A stretch of DNA of 64,000 bases from Gelidibacter sp038243395. Its GTDB lineage: Bacteria; Bacteroidota; Bacteroidia; Flavobacteriales; Flavobacteriaceae. Positions 52,371 through 63,326 of this stretch are shown one piece after another; positions within the stretch are counted from its first letter, which is position 1; each line of letters opens with the position of its first letter. The stretch is from assembly GCA_038243395.1 (NCBI GenBank), contig JBBSRC010000002.1, positions 1 through 64,000 on the forward strand. Reading direction: 5' to 3'. Position numbers and translations under genes: made by a program. Under the pieces are notes generated by a model, which searched no databases, had not been told where the DNA came from, and saw only the letters and a list, made by a program, of their open reading frames with translations.

Positions 52371-55300
52371 ATGAAATCGTTCTCAATTTCCCTCCTTGCT
52401 TTTGCATGCATGGTGTGTACCAGCGCATTCAGTCAACAAATTGTTATTGACGACAAGTTAAGTGCTGAGCAACTTATCGAAAATCATTTAATACAAGGTT
52501 GTGTAGAAACTTCCAATATCGAGTCACCTATTAATGGGGCCATCAGCGGATTTTCGAGTTTTGGCTATTTTGAGCGAGGCAGCTCTAACTTTCCCTTTAA
52601 AAATGGCATCGTTTTATCCACAGGGAAGGCAAGTTCTGGCGGAAATGGAATTAAAGAAAAGACGCTGAATGAAGGAGATAAAAGTTGGGGTAATGATACC
52701 GATCTCGAAGCTGCTTTAGGTCTTTCAAATACTCTTAATGCTACAGCGATTGAATTTGACTTTTCATCCATCTCAAACCAAATTCAGTTTAACTATATCT
52801 TAGCATCAGAAGAATATTACGGAAACTTTCCTTGCGAAATTTCGGATGGATTTGCATTCCTTATAAAAGAAGCAGGAACTAATGACCCCTACGTAAATAT
52901 TGCACTGATTCCAGGAACCTCAACACCAGTAAATACTAACACGATTCACAATGGTATAAATAATCAATGTGGTCCTGCAAACGCCGAATATTTTGAAGGT
53001 TATAATCTTGGTGACACCAATTATAATGGTAGAACGAAAGTCCTAACTGCTACGGCTTCTATTTTACCAAATGTCACGTATCATATAAAATTAGTAATTG
53101 CTGATTATCTGGATGAAAATTATGATTCAGCAGTTTTTATTGAAGGCAATAGTTTTAACTCCTATGTTGATTTGGGAGATGACATCATTACCTGTGCCGA
53201 TCAAGTGACTATTAACGGGGATATTAATAATCCCTCGGCCATCTACTCCTGGTTTTTGAATGATACTCTTATTCAAGGTGAGAACCAAACCACCCTAACC
53301 GCTAACCAGTCAGGAACATATACGGTTAAAGTTGAAATTCCAATTGCAACAAACTCATGCACGATTGAAGACAGTATTGATATCGTGCTCAGCTCAACGC
53401 AAACTGCTGCACCAATTTCTGATTTTGAACTTTGTGATGATATTTCATCTGATGGTGTCGAATTTTTCGATTTTAACTTGAAAACTCCAGATGTGCTTAA
53501 ATCAGTACCAAACTCTGATTATCGTATTTCTTACCACTTCTCATATGATGATGCGCTAAATTTTATAAATGAAATTGTCTCTCCAATTCAAAATTCGATT
53601 AATTATCAAGTCATTCATGTTAGAATTGAAGACACCATAAATGGTTGTATGGCCTATTCAACACTTAACTTGGTGGTCAATCCATTACCAGTAATAGTAA
53701 AACCTTCTGATTTAATAGGTTGTGCTGACGATATCGATAACGGACTTACAATGATTGATCTTACCCAAAAAGATGATGAAATCACTAATGGCGACAGCAA
53801 TTTAAAAGTATCCTATTATCACACTCTTGGGGATGCTGATTCTGGAGAGAACGCCATTTCTTCACCATATAACAATAGATCACGTAATGAACACTTGTTT
53901 GTACGTGTTGAAAATTCGCTTACTGGCTGTTCTACGACTACTACGTTGCTTATAACGGTATTGGACAAACCGGTAATCAACACCACTCCTCATTTTATAG
54001 ATGCCTGTGACCCGGAGCATGATGGTTTTGCCGAATTTGATTTAACCAGTATTACTCCTAACGTTTTGGGTGGCATTACTGGAGTCTCTACAAGTTTTCA
54101 TGAAACTTATGACGATGCTCTTTCGGGATCTAACGCTATCGCAAATCCAAACAGTTACACCAACACAAAACAAAATGTACAGATTGTCTTTATTAGGGTT
54201 ACTAATGATATATCGGGTTGTGCTTCTGTGACGCCAGTTGAAATCCACACCAACTTATTATTGACTGGCACCCTAATTCAAGACTTTTCTGTTTGTGATA
54301 TTGAGGACGTTAATTTACCACAGTTTGATCTCAACGACATGGAAGAAACCATTGTAAATAATCTTCCCGATGTAACAATTGATTTTTATGAGTCTCCTGA
54401 AGACCAATCAGCGCAAAGTAATGCGTTAAATAAGGCACTACCTTACATACCATCACAACTTCCTAAAAAATTATATATCACTTTACGCAGCTCAACGTGT
54501 TCTGAAATTTCTGAGATAGAATTGATATTGAATCCTATTGTCAATTTTCCTTCCATAGGTTCCGTCACGTATTGCGATACAGATCAAGACCTCCTCACAT
54601 CTATCGATTTAGGTAGTTTTTCAAGTGCAATTACCAATGGCGAAACAGGCTATAAAGTGCGATATTATAAAACAGAAATTGATGCAAGAAACGACAGCAA
54701 CCGACTTCCAAGTTTCTATAAAAACCTAACACCAACTATAACCATTTACACGCGCACCATATCAAATGCAACAAGTTGTGCCGATGTTAAAAGTTTTGAA
54801 ATTACAGTTTTACCAGCCCCAGAAACAAATCTTGCAGAAGACATCATCGTTTGTGATGCTGATCAAGACGGATTCTCTATTGTTGATCTCAGCGAAAAGA
54901 TAAGTGAGATTGTTTCAGACACGTCAAATAGACTTATTACGTTTCACACTTCGCTTTCTCAGGCTGAAAACGGAACCAATGCCATCGTCAATGCAAGGAG
55001 CTACAAAGCAAAAACAGAAACTATTTACGCACGTGTTCAGAGTACTAAAATGGGAGAATGCCATAGTATTGAACCTATCAAAATTATTGTAAACACCTTA
55101 CCTATAATCCCTGTAATTAGTAATTACATTTATTGTGAAGACGGAAGTGCTGGTTTTGGTGATTTTATTTTCAAAACTAAGGATGCTGAGATTTTAAAGG
55201 GACAAAGTGGAAAACAAGTTTCTTATTATTTGAATTCATATGATGCTGAAGCGAGAGAGAATTCGATTGAAAAATCCAAGGCATTTAGTAATACGTCTAC

Positions 55301-57206
55301 CCGACAAAACATCTACGTACGGGTAGAAAACATTGCAGATATTACATGCTATAGTACTGGATCTTTCTATATTGAAGTAGGAACAAATCCTACATTCAAT
55401 GCACCTCGCGACTGGTTTGAATGTGATGACATCTCTAACGATGGTCGTGGTATATTTGATTTATCTTATATAGTTTCTGAAATTAAAAAAGACATTAAGG
55501 AAAATTTAAATATAACGTTCTATGCATCACAAGCTAATGCCGAAAAAGCCTTTAATCCCTTACCTTTAGAATATACGAACATAAAAAATCCACAATTAAT
55601 ATTTGCGCGTATCGATAATGGTTCTATTTGTGCACCAATTACAACCTTCAATATTGGACTGACAAGAGCGCCAGAAGCAAATCCTTCAAAACCTTTAGTA
55701 ATGTGCAGTCCAGATAATACAGAAAAATTGACCTTCGATCTTACCCTTGCAGAATTTGATATTTTGGATGTTAGACAATACAACCTCGACATCCAATATT
55801 ATGCAAATGCCGCGGATGCTGATTTACAAACCAATGTTATCAAAACTCCGAAAGCTTATACAAACGTTTCAAATCCACAGATTGTTTATGTTCGGATTAC
55901 AGATATCAAAACACATTGTTACTTGTCGATACCAATTGATCTGATTGTCAATTTACCTCCAGTTTTTAATCCAATAGACAAGGTTACGATTTGTGCCAAC
56001 ACTTCTAAATATTTCAATCTTACCGAGATAAACGATTTATTAATAAATGACTCTTCAAATATTGACATCTCTTATTTCAAATCACAAGCTGATGCCCTGT
56101 CAGGCGATAACGCTATCAGTAAGGATTATACCTATAAAACCTCAGCAGACAGATTTTATATCAGAATGGAAAACATTAATACCCACTGTTTTTCCGTTCA
56201 TAACTTAATGCTTAAAATTGATCCATTGCCAATTGCTTACGCTATTCCTGATTTAGACCATTGTGACGACGATTTCGATGGTTTATATACTTTCGATCTG
56301 TCTCAACAGACGTCTAAAGTGCTTAAAAGTCAAGACGCCAATAAATTCAGCATTACTTATCATAAAAACATTGATGACGCCAAATTAGGAGAAAACGCTC
56401 TTAGCACGTTGTATGCTGCATCTGATATGCAAACAATTTATGTCAGAATTAAAAACAAAGTAACAGGCTGCTACAATACAACAAAGTTTAAAACCATTGT
56501 ACATCCCCGACCTATAGTTGATATTCCCAATCAGGTTATTTGTGTGCTAGACGGCTCCATCGTGGTCAGTGCCAACACCTCTGATAAGAACGACACTTAC
56601 CTATGGTCAAACAATGCAACGACGTCAGAAATTGAAATTGCCACCACTGAACTTGGAACTTATTGGGTACGAGTCACTAGCATTTTTGGTTGTGAAACGA
56701 CAAGTAGTTTTGAAGTTATCGAGTCGGAAAGTGCAACGATTAATTTTACAGAAACTATAGATTTTTCTGATCCAAATAATATTACCGTTACTATAAGTGG
56801 TATTGGTAATTATATGTATGTCTTAAATGACAATAAACCACAAAAATCCAATGTTTTTGAACACGTTCCAATTGGTCCAAATTTGATTAAAGTGATTGAT
56901 TTGAACGGTTGCGCCGAAGTTACTAAAGAAGTTATTGTCTTGGATACACCTAAATTTATGACTCCAAATGATGATGGTTACTTCGATACTTGGCATATTA
57001 CCGGCGTCCATACCTTACCAGGAACTGTCATATTCATCTATGATCGTTATGGCAAACAATTGGCTTATTTAACTTCAACTTCTCAAGGTTGGGACGGTAC
57101 ACATAATGGTCAAAGAATGCCTTCATCGGATTATTGGTTTGTTGCTACTGTTAAAAAAGAGGATACTACTTTTCAGCTTAAGGGCCACTTTGCGTTAAAA
57201 CGGTAA
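52371..57206 (+). CDS. T9SS type B surface protein with choice-of-anchor L domain and 11 repeats, copy 1
   Basis: A 1,611-residue secreted protein. Order: signal peptide (ends TSAFSQQ), choice-of-anchor L domain (residues ~25-260, with DTNYNGRTKVLTA), an Ig-like unit (~265-345), eleven repeats of about 90 residues (~350-1385), a further Ig/PKD-like region, and a gliding-type T9SS type B C-terminal domain (PKFMTPNDDGYFDTWHITG to the end). Most repeats begin with C-D-x-(D/E)-x-D-G then FDL and have a second Cys near their end. It should be exported by the type IX system and anchored at the surface, as an adhesin or gliding-associated protein. Confidence 0.9.
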   Translation: MKSFSISLLAFACMVCTSAFSQQIVIDDKLSAEQLIENHLIQGCVETSNIESPINGAISGFSSFGYFERGSSNFPFKNGIVLSTGKASSGGNGIKEKTLNEGDKSWGNDTDLEAALGLSNTLNATAIEFDFSSISNQIQFNYILASEEYYGNFPCEISDGFAFLIKEAGTNDPYVNIALIPGTSTPVNTNTIHNGINNQCGPANAEYFEGYNLGDTNYNGRTKVLTATASILPNVTYHIKLVIADYLDENYDSAVFIEGNSFNSYVDLGDDIITCADQVTINGDINNPSAIYSWFLNDTLIQGENQTTLTANQSGTYTVKVEIPIATNSCTIEDSIDIVLSSTQTAAPISDFELCDDISSDGVEFFDFNLKTPDVLKSVPNSDYRISYHFSYDDALNFINEIVSPIQNSINYQVIHVRIEDTINGCMAYSTLNLVVNPLPVIVKPSDLIGCADDIDNGLTMIDLTQKDDEITNGDSNLKVSYYHTLGDADSGENAISSPYNNRSRNEHLFVRVENSLTGCSTTTTLLITVLDKPVINTTPHFIDACDPEHDGFAEFDLTSITPNVLGGITGVSTSFHETYDDALSGSNAIANPNSYTNTKQNVQIVFIRVTNDISGCASVTPVEIHTNLLLTGTLIQDFSVCDIEDVNLPQFDLNDMEETIVNNLPDVTIDFYESPEDQSAQSNALNKALPYIPSQLPKKLYITLRSSTCSEISEIELILNPIVNFPSIGSVTYCDTDQDLLTSIDLGSFSSAITNGETGYKVRYYKTEIDARNDSNRLPSFYKNLTPTITIYTRTISNATSCADVKSFEITVLPAPETNLAEDIIVCDADQDGFSIVDLSEKISEIVSDTSNRLITFHTSLSQAENGTNAIVNARSYKAKTETIYARVQSTKMGECHSIEPIKIIVNTLPIIPVISNYIYCEDGSAGFGDFIFKTKDAEILKGQSGKQVSYYLNSYDAEARENSIEKSKAFSNTSTRQNIYVRVENIADITCYSTGSFYIEVGTNPTFNAPRDWFECDDISNDGRGIFDLSYIVSEIKKDIKENLNITFYASQANAEKAFNPLPLEYTNIKNPQLIFARIDNGSICAPITTFNIGLTRAPEANPSKPLVMCSPDNTEKLTFDLTLAEFDILDVRQYNLDIQYYANAADADLQTNVIKTPKAYTNVSNPQIVYVRITDIKTHCYLSIPIDLIVNLPPVFNPIDKVTICANTSKYFNLTEINDLLINDSSNIDISYFKSQADALSGDNAISKDYTYKTSADRFYIRMENINTHCFSVHNLMLKIDPLPIAYAIPDLDHCDDDFDGLYTFDLSQQTSKVLKSQDANKFSITYHKNIDDAKLGENALSTLYAASDMQTIYVRIKNKVTGCYNTTKFKTIVHPRPIVDIPNQVICVLDGSIVVSANTSDKNDTYLWSNNATTSEIEIATTELGTYWVRVTSIFGCETTSSFEVIESESATINFTETIDFSDPNNITVTISGIGNYMYVLNDNKPQKSNVFEHVPIGPNLIKVIDLNGCAEVTKEVIVLDTPKFMTPNDDGYFDTWHITGVHTLPGTVIFIYDRYGKQLAYLTSTSQGWDGTHNGQRMPSSDYWFVATVKKEDTTFQLKGHFALKR

Positions 57207-57298
57207 ATTTAATTCTACGTGATCGTTTAGATAATAACAGTTCAGCTAGGAATTCATCCATCTCTACATAAAAATCCTCAAATCTGAAGATTTTTTGG

Positions 57299-57306
57299 TA
57301 CTTTTG
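57299..57306 (+). promoter_or_regulatory. -7 promoter element of the second giant surface-protein gene
   Basis: TACTTTTG matches TAnnTTTG. It lies inside the upstream extension of the frame, so the true start should be the ATG at 57370, about 64 bases downstream. Confidence 0.5.
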
Positions 57307-57369
57307 AAGCGTGAATTTCATTATTACTATCAGTCTACTCTTTATACATATAGTTTAAGTATCCTCCCA

Positions 57370-60300
57370 ATGACAAAGAAATTATTTCTTAGCAATGTTG
57401 TATTTATAGTGTTCTGTTATGTGCTCAGTGCGCAACAGATTGCTACATCTAATACCATGTCATTGGATGCTTTGATTCAGAACACACTTGGTCAAGGTTG
57501 TGTGGAGATTTCAAATATTTCATCTACTATCAATGGATCTGTAGATGACATTTCAAGCTATGGACGATTCACAAAGGAGAATTCTAAATTTCCATTTCAG
57601 AATGGGTTAGTTTTGACTACGGGAAGTGTAAAATCCGCTGGCAATGAACTTAATACAGCCCCACTTAATGAAGGATCGACTTCCTGGGGTACGGATCCAG
57701 ACTTGGAAATGGCATTGGGCGTTTCAGGAACCATGAACGCCACCTCCATAGAATTTGATTTCATTTCTGCCTCCAATGGGATATCATTCAACTATTTATT
57801 GGCTTCAGAAGAATATTTAGGGACCAATCCTTGTCATATTACGGATAGGTTTGCTTTATTAATCAGAGAGGTTGGCTCGGCAGCTCCTTATAGTAATATA
57901 GCTTTGGTACCTGGCACGTCACTTCCCGTAAACACTACAAATATTCGACCTAAAATTGACGGGTTTTGCCCTGCTCAAAATCCTGCCTCTTTTGAAGGCT
58001 ACAACGTCGGCGACACCAATTATAATGGACGAACTACAGTTTTAACTGCCTCACACATAATTAAACCGAATGTGGCTTATCATATTAAAATTGTCATTGC
58101 AGATCAGAAAGATCCAGGTCTTGATTCTGCAGTTTTCATAGAAGGCAATAGTTTTAATGCGACTGTAGACTTGGGCCCTGATATTACTACCTGCGCCAGT
58201 TCCACAACTTTAAACACAAATCTTACAAATGCCACCTACGAATGGTTCCTAGATAACATTATGATACCAAATGCAAAGAGCACGTCGCTTAGTGTAACCC
58301 AATCTGGGATCTACAAGGTTCAAGCAACACTTCCATTGGGTAATAGCTTTTGTAAAATCGATGATGAAATTAGTGTCACATTAAATGTTCAAGAAACTTT
58401 AGATAATATTCCTGATTATGTTTTATGCGACGACCCGTCCACTATTGGCAAACAGCAGTTTGATCTTAAAAGCAGGGATGCTATAGTATTGGAAAGTTTG
58501 CCGTCTTCGAATGTATATGTTATTTCGTATCATTTAACTTCCGATCAGGCGAAAGTTGGAGAAAAACCAATTACGACAATTCAAAACACTGAGAATCCAC
58601 AGAACATATTCATTAGAATTTTTGATCAAACCAACAATTGTGTGTCTCTATCGGGAGTCAAATTAATTGTGAATCCCTCTCCTTTAATTACTAAGCCTGA
58701 TTTGTTGAAAATATGTGATATTGATGGTAACCAAGATGGCTTTACTGAGATTGACCTCAGCCAAGTTACTTCGCAAATAACCAGTAATTATACCGATACC
58801 TCTGATTTGTATGTGACTTATCATGCTAATGCTGTTGATGTTAATTCTGGCGAAAACGCAATCGTTTTACCCTACACCAATGCGAGCTCTAATCAAAACA
58901 TCTACGTGCGATTATACGACTCAAACACAGGATGTTTTAGTACCACCACCCTGGATTTGATTGTTTCCACAGCGCCTGTAATATTAATTGACCGACCTTA
59001 TATCAATGCTTGTAACCAGAATGGCAATGATTTTGCAACTTTCGATTTAACTTCTGAATTGAACAGAATTTTAGATGGTTTAACTGGTGTTAGTTCAAGT
59101 ATTCATGAAACCTTTGTTGATGCACAAGAAAATAAGAATGTAATCTCTAATCCGTCCTCCTACCAAAATATAATAGCGGAATTCCAAGAGGTTTACATAA
59201 GAGTGATGGATAATCAAACAGGATGTTTTTCCATCGTCCCTTTAGAATTGCACGCTAACATCGCGGTCACTGGTCTTAACCTCAATGATTTTAATGGTTG
59301 TGATAATTCTCAAAATGGCATTGTAGAATTTGATTTATATGCGGTGGAAGGGCAACTATTGAATAGTTACCTAGGCTTTGATGTTGAATTTTTCGAAAAT
59401 GAGAACGGTCAGCAAAATGACGAGACTCCCTTAGACAAAGCAGAGCCTTATTCAGTGAATTCTGGACCAGCTACGATATATGCCTATGTAACCAGCACTA
59501 ACTGTTCGGAATTAATTCCTATAAAATTGGTAATTAATCCTCCGATAGTTTTGCCAACTTCTTTTAATTTGGAATATTGTGGCATAAACCAAGATGGATT
59601 TTCAAGAGTTATCTTATCAGACTTTGATTTAGAGGTAAGTGAGAACGTTGATAATTCATTGGCAGAGTATTTCAACACAGAACTAGACATTTTAAATAAC
59701 AATCCGCTAGGAACCACCATCAATGTTACTGGACAAAGAACCATTTTTGTTCGTGTTACTAATACACAAACTTCTTGTTTTAACACTGCAGCTGTAAATA
59801 TTTTGATTAATAAGCCACCGGTTATTGATGATAACGATGGAGAAGATGTTGTTATTTCAGTTTGTGAAATTCCTTCTCCAGGATATAATGTTGTGGATCT
59901 GACAAAGGCATACAAATATTTAATTAAAGATGCTACCGGCTTAAAGCCACCGAAGTATTATGCAAATTATAAATTAGCTCAGGAAGGTGTCGCAGGCACT
60001 GAAATTCCTAATCCAACTAAATATACAAGTTCTCCCTTTAAAAAAATTAATGTACGTATTGAAGATGAAAATGGGTGTTTCAGCATTGGTGCCATTTTTA
60101 TTTATATCAACACTCCTCCAATAATTCCTGCAATTCAATCTTTCCAAAATTGTGCATCTGATGATACGGGTATTACGGAGTTTAATTTTTGGAAAAAAGA
60201 TAAGGAAATCTTAAATAATCAGTCTGACAAGTCAGTATTGTATTTTAAGAATCTTGCAGATGCTGAAAGCCGTAACATGGATAATGTTATAGATAAATTT

Positions 60301-62235
60301 TCAGCCTATTCTAACAATCCCACAATTTCAGAAACCATTTATGTTCGAGTAGAAGCCAATAACGATCCAACTTGCTATGCTACATCTTCATTTGATTTGG
60401 AAGTAGATAACTTACCTTCCTTTAATGAAGCTACCGATATTTTTATATGCGACGATTTAGGTGATGATGGGTTCGCCACCTTTGATTTAAGTGTCAAAGA
60501 AAGTGAAATAAGAAGGAATGCTACAGATAACATTTCATTTTATAGATCACTTCTGGAAGCTGAGAATCGAGATAATCCCATTACGTATCTAATAAATTTT
60601 AAAAATACGTTTAATCCACAAACTATTCATGCCCGCATCGATAATGGAACTTTTTGTTATTCGCTGACCTCTTTTTCTATCAATGTGGTTCCCTTACCGA
60701 AAGTAGAAGCTCCGTCTGATCTTTATTTTTGCGGCACTGTTCTAACCGGTCCGGGTGTATTCAACTTAGAAGTGGTAAAAATTTTAGATTTGAGGCCAGA
60801 GGATATTGTCATTACCTACCATGAGTCTATGATAGGAGTTAACAACGATAACGAAATTATTGCCGACCCAAAAAACTATACTACTAACTCGAACCTACAA
60901 ACAATCTATGCGAAAATCAAAAATACCCTTCCTCAAGAATCCTGTTATATTTCAATTCCAATTAATTTAAATATCGTATTACCGCCTTCGGTAAACGATT
61001 TTAAGAAATTTGATATATGTCCAACACCAAATAATTATTTTAATCTTAAAACTATTGACAACGCATTAACTTCTGAACCCAATATTATTATAACTTATTT
61101 CAGATCAAGTAGTGATGCTATTTCAAATAACCTAAATACGGTATTAAATCCAGATTACACTTATATTTCGTCTAATGATCGCATTTATGCTCGTCTGGAA
61201 AATACAATAACAGGGTGTGTCTCTTATTATGATTTTGAGCTAGTTGTTAATCCTTTACCTATAGCAAATAAACCTTACGATTTAGAAGACTGCGATGATG
61301 ATTTTGATGGTAGATTAACTTTTGATTTATCTGAGCAGACTGGAAATATATTAGGTACTCAATCCGGATTAAATTATGAAGTTACCTACCACCAAACGCA
61401 GCAAGCAGCAAATGAGGGAACTCCAGTATTAGATAACCTATATAGCGCAGCTAACGGACAAGTCATCTTCGCACGAGTTTATAATATAGAAACAGGATGT
61501 TTTAGCACAACTGAGTTTTTAGTCACTGTGAATCCAAAACCTATGGTCAATATTCCGGACCAAGCCATTTGCAGTGATAATCCAACTTCGACCGTAGTTG
61601 TTAGTGCTGAAACAAATAATCCTGGAGACACTTATTTATGGTCCACAGGTGCAACAACTTCCGAAATTGAAATAGGGCTCATCGGTTCTTATTCGGTCAC
61701 GGTTACAGGAGATTTTGGTTGTCAAACTACTAGTGAATTCAATGTTCTAGCTTACGAATCAGCAACAATCGAAGTCGTTGAAACAGTAGATTTTTCCGAT
61801 CCTAATAATATAACGATTACCGTCAGTGGTAATGGAGATTATTTATTTATTTTAGATGGTGGACCTCCACAAGAATCCAATGTGTTTGAAAATGTTAGTT
61901 TGGGCTACCATACTATCACCGTTATTGATGCCATCGGATGTACTGAGACCTCTAAGGAAGTTGTCGTCGTAGATGCCCCAAAATTTATGACTCCCAATAA
62001 CGATGGCTACTTCGACACTTGGCACATCACTGGAATAGAAACTTTACCCGGAAGCGTCATCTATATATACGATCGATACGGCAAACTTTTAACTATTCTA
62101 AATTCGAATTCTGAAGGTTGGGATGGTACTTACAAAGGTTCTCGCATGCCATCATCCGATTATTGGTATGTCGGTAAAATTAATAAAAACGGAAATATCT
62201 TTGAAGTCAAAGGCCATTTTACTTTGAAGCTCTAA
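57370..62235 (+). CDS. T9SS type B surface protein with choice-of-anchor L domain and 11 repeats, copy 2
   Basis: A 1,621-residue paralogue of the gene before it, from the ATG at 57370, which gives a good signal peptide (MTKKLFLSNVVFIVFCYVLS). The same order holds: anchor-L domain, Ig-like unit, eleven ~90-residue repeats (~350-1395), Ig/PKD-like region, T9SS type B C-terminal domain. Corresponding repeats match one to one; the seventh and tenth share their own oddities (the FNFW/DFIF start, and a short YFNLTEIN/YFNLKTID form). This points to duplication of the whole gene after the repeats had formed. Confidence 0.9.
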   Translation: MTKKLFLSNVVFIVFCYVLSAQQIATSNTMSLDALIQNTLGQGCVEISNISSTINGSVDDISSYGRFTKENSKFPFQNGLVLTTGSVKSAGNELNTAPLNEGSTSWGTDPDLEMALGVSGTMNATSIEFDFISASNGISFNYLLASEEYLGTNPCHITDRFALLIREVGSAAPYSNIALVPGTSLPVNTTNIRPKIDGFCPAQNPASFEGYNVGDTNYNGRTTVLTASHIIKPNVAYHIKIVIADQKDPGLDSAVFIEGNSFNATVDLGPDITTCASSTTLNTNLTNATYEWFLDNIMIPNAKSTSLSVTQSGIYKVQATLPLGNSFCKIDDEISVTLNVQETLDNIPDYVLCDDPSTIGKQQFDLKSRDAIVLESLPSSNVYVISYHLTSDQAKVGEKPITTIQNTENPQNIFIRIFDQTNNCVSLSGVKLIVNPSPLITKPDLLKICDIDGNQDGFTEIDLSQVTSQITSNYTDTSDLYVTYHANAVDVNSGENAIVLPYTNASSNQNIYVRLYDSNTGCFSTTTLDLIVSTAPVILIDRPYINACNQNGNDFATFDLTSELNRILDGLTGVSSSIHETFVDAQENKNVISNPSSYQNIIAEFQEVYIRVMDNQTGCFSIVPLELHANIAVTGLNLNDFNGCDNSQNGIVEFDLYAVEGQLLNSYLGFDVEFFENENGQQNDETPLDKAEPYSVNSGPATIYAYVTSTNCSELIPIKLVINPPIVLPTSFNLEYCGINQDGFSRVILSDFDLEVSENVDNSLAEYFNTELDILNNNPLGTTINVTGQRTIFVRVTNTQTSCFNTAAVNILINKPPVIDDNDGEDVVISVCEIPSPGYNVVDLTKAYKYLIKDATGLKPPKYYANYKLAQEGVAGTEIPNPTKYTSSPFKKINVRIEDENGCFSIGAIFIYINTPPIIPAIQSFQNCASDDTGITEFNFWKKDKEILNNQSDKSVLYFKNLADAESRNMDNVIDKFSAYSNNPTISETIYVRVEANNDPTCYATSSFDLEVDNLPSFNEATDIFICDDLGDDGFATFDLSVKESEIRRNATDNISFYRSLLEAENRDNPITYLINFKNTFNPQTIHARIDNGTFCYSLTSFSINVVPLPKVEAPSDLYFCGTVLTGPGVFNLEVVKILDLRPEDIVITYHESMIGVNNDNEIIADPKNYTTNSNLQTIYAKIKNTLPQESCYISIPINLNIVLPPSVNDFKKFDICPTPNNYFNLKTIDNALTSEPNIIITYFRSSSDAISNNLNTVLNPDYTYISSNDRIYARLENTITGCVSYYDFELVVNPLPIANKPYDLEDCDDDFDGRLTFDLSEQTGNILGTQSGLNYEVTYHQTQQAANEGTPVLDNLYSAANGQVIFARVYNIETGCFSTTEFLVTVNPKPMVNIPDQAICSDNPTSTVVVSAETNNPGDTYLWSTGATTSEIEIGLIGSYSVTVTGDFGCQTTSEFNVLAYESATIEVVETVDFSDPNNITITVSGNGDYLFILDGGPPQESNVFENVSLGYHTITVIDAIGCTETSKEVVVVDAPKFMTPNNDGYFDTWHITGIETLPGSVIYIYDRYGKLLTILNSNSEGWDGTYKGSRMPSSDYWYVGKINKNGNIFEVKGHFTLKL

Positions 62236-62570
62236 ACTTAATATTTACAGTTTAAAAAGTGAAATAGTTGTTTTTTATCGGTTCAGGCAAATAGAATTAT
62301 ACTATCTCCGTTTGTATTTTGCTCAATTCGATTATCATATCTGCATGACCAGTTAATCTTGATGGTTAAATCCGCTCCTACAGTTATTTATAAAAAATCG
62401 GCCTGTTTAAAAGGACTCGTTTTCCAAATGTTATTCTGACCATGGAAAAGTAATTTTAACGAGATTTAAAGCTTATTAAAGTACGTGTCCGTAAATAAAA
62501 AAACGCCCATGATAAAATTTACCACGGACGTCTAACTTATTACAAATGATTCTATAGAATCATAAGTAAT
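62236..62570. other. spacer between the surface-protein genes and the SYLF gene
   Basis: About 335 A+T-rich bases. No gene is seen. A palindrome lies near its right edge (62546-62563). Confidence 0.5.
62546..62563 (-). terminator. hairpin after the SYLF gene
   Basis: ATGATTCTATAGAATCAT is a perfect palindrome, extended by ATTAC/GTAAT after two mismatches. It lies a few bases past the SYLF stop on the minus strand. Terminator is likely but the T tail is poor. Confidence 0.5.
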
Positions 62571-63104
62571 CTATTTAAAAGGTTTATAATTAAATTTTTG
62601 ACCACCAACCGAAGCATCAGCCATCAGTCCAGCCTTTGGCAATGCAAATGTCATAACGCTATCATTATAGCCCGCATTTACAGCAACACCTGATTCTACA
62701 GCAACAGCGGAGGCTTCTGCTGAGAATTCAAAATGTCCTTCCTTAAATCTATCTAAAGCTTCTTTAGTTTCAAAAAAGATAACTTCTATTATAGCCTGCC
62801 CACCAGCTTGAAGTCCAATGTTTAACTTTTTCAAGTCAGCCATGCCGATAGCTTTGCCACCTTCATACACGACACCATTTCCAGAGGCTCCACCAATGAT
62901 GAATCCGCCTTCGCCAACATTAGGGAACAACACATAACCTGCAGCACCAGTAAAGTATTTCGTTATACCCTTGTCAGCCTTAATAAGTGCCGCTTTTGCA
63001 TTAACAGCATCTGACATAATCTTTTTGTCTTTATCATTCTGTGAAAATGCGGTAAACGCAACTAGCATACAAATTGCAAAAGTAAATTGTTTTAAAGTTT
63101 TCAT
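62571..63104 (-). CDS. SYLF-domain (YSC84-like) exported lipid-binding protein
   Basis: A 177-residue protein with a signal peptide (MKTLKQFTFAICMLVAFTAFS). The remaining domain has the SYLF pattern: GYVLFPNVGEGGFIIGGASG and ADLKKLNIGLQAGGQ. Eukaryotic relatives bind phosphoinositides; bacterial ones are probably periplasmic and of unknown role. It is convergent with the second surface-protein gene and divergent from uvrB. Confidence 0.88.
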   Translation of the reverse strand: MKTLKQFTFAICMLVAFTAFSQNDKDKKIMSDAVNAKAALIKADKGITKYFTGAAGYVLFPNVGEGGFIIGGASGNGVVYEGGKAIGMADLKKLNIGLQAGGQAIIEVIFFETKEALDRFKEGHFEFSAEASAVAVESGVAVNAGYNDSVMTFALPKAGLMADASVGGQKFNYKPFK

Positions 63105-63314
63105 ATTTCTAATAATTTAGAGTTTTTAAAATGATTATCCCATTTTCGACTGTTGTTATAATTATCTCAAATAAGGTTCTGTAAAATTAACTTGAAGACA
63201 GCTTCAAAATCACCCTTAATGCTTTATTTATTAATCCAAACGCACTCTGTATCAGCAGTGAAGATTTAGGAAGATGTTAATATAAATAGCACTTATTCTT
63301 CAAAAAACTTTGGT

Positions 63315-63322
63315 TAAATTTG
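63315..63322 (+). promoter_or_regulatory. -7 promoter element of uvrB
   Basis: TAAATTTG fits TAnnTTTG, five bases before the ATG, so the transcript may be nearly leaderless. No LexA-like palindrome was recognised, but it was not searched exhaustively. Confidence 0.45.
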
Positions 63323-63326
63323 CATT

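Noticed and set aside
57295..57369. Longer start for the second giant surface protein
   Set aside because: A -7 promoter element lies inside it, and the ATG at 57370 gives a clean signal peptide.
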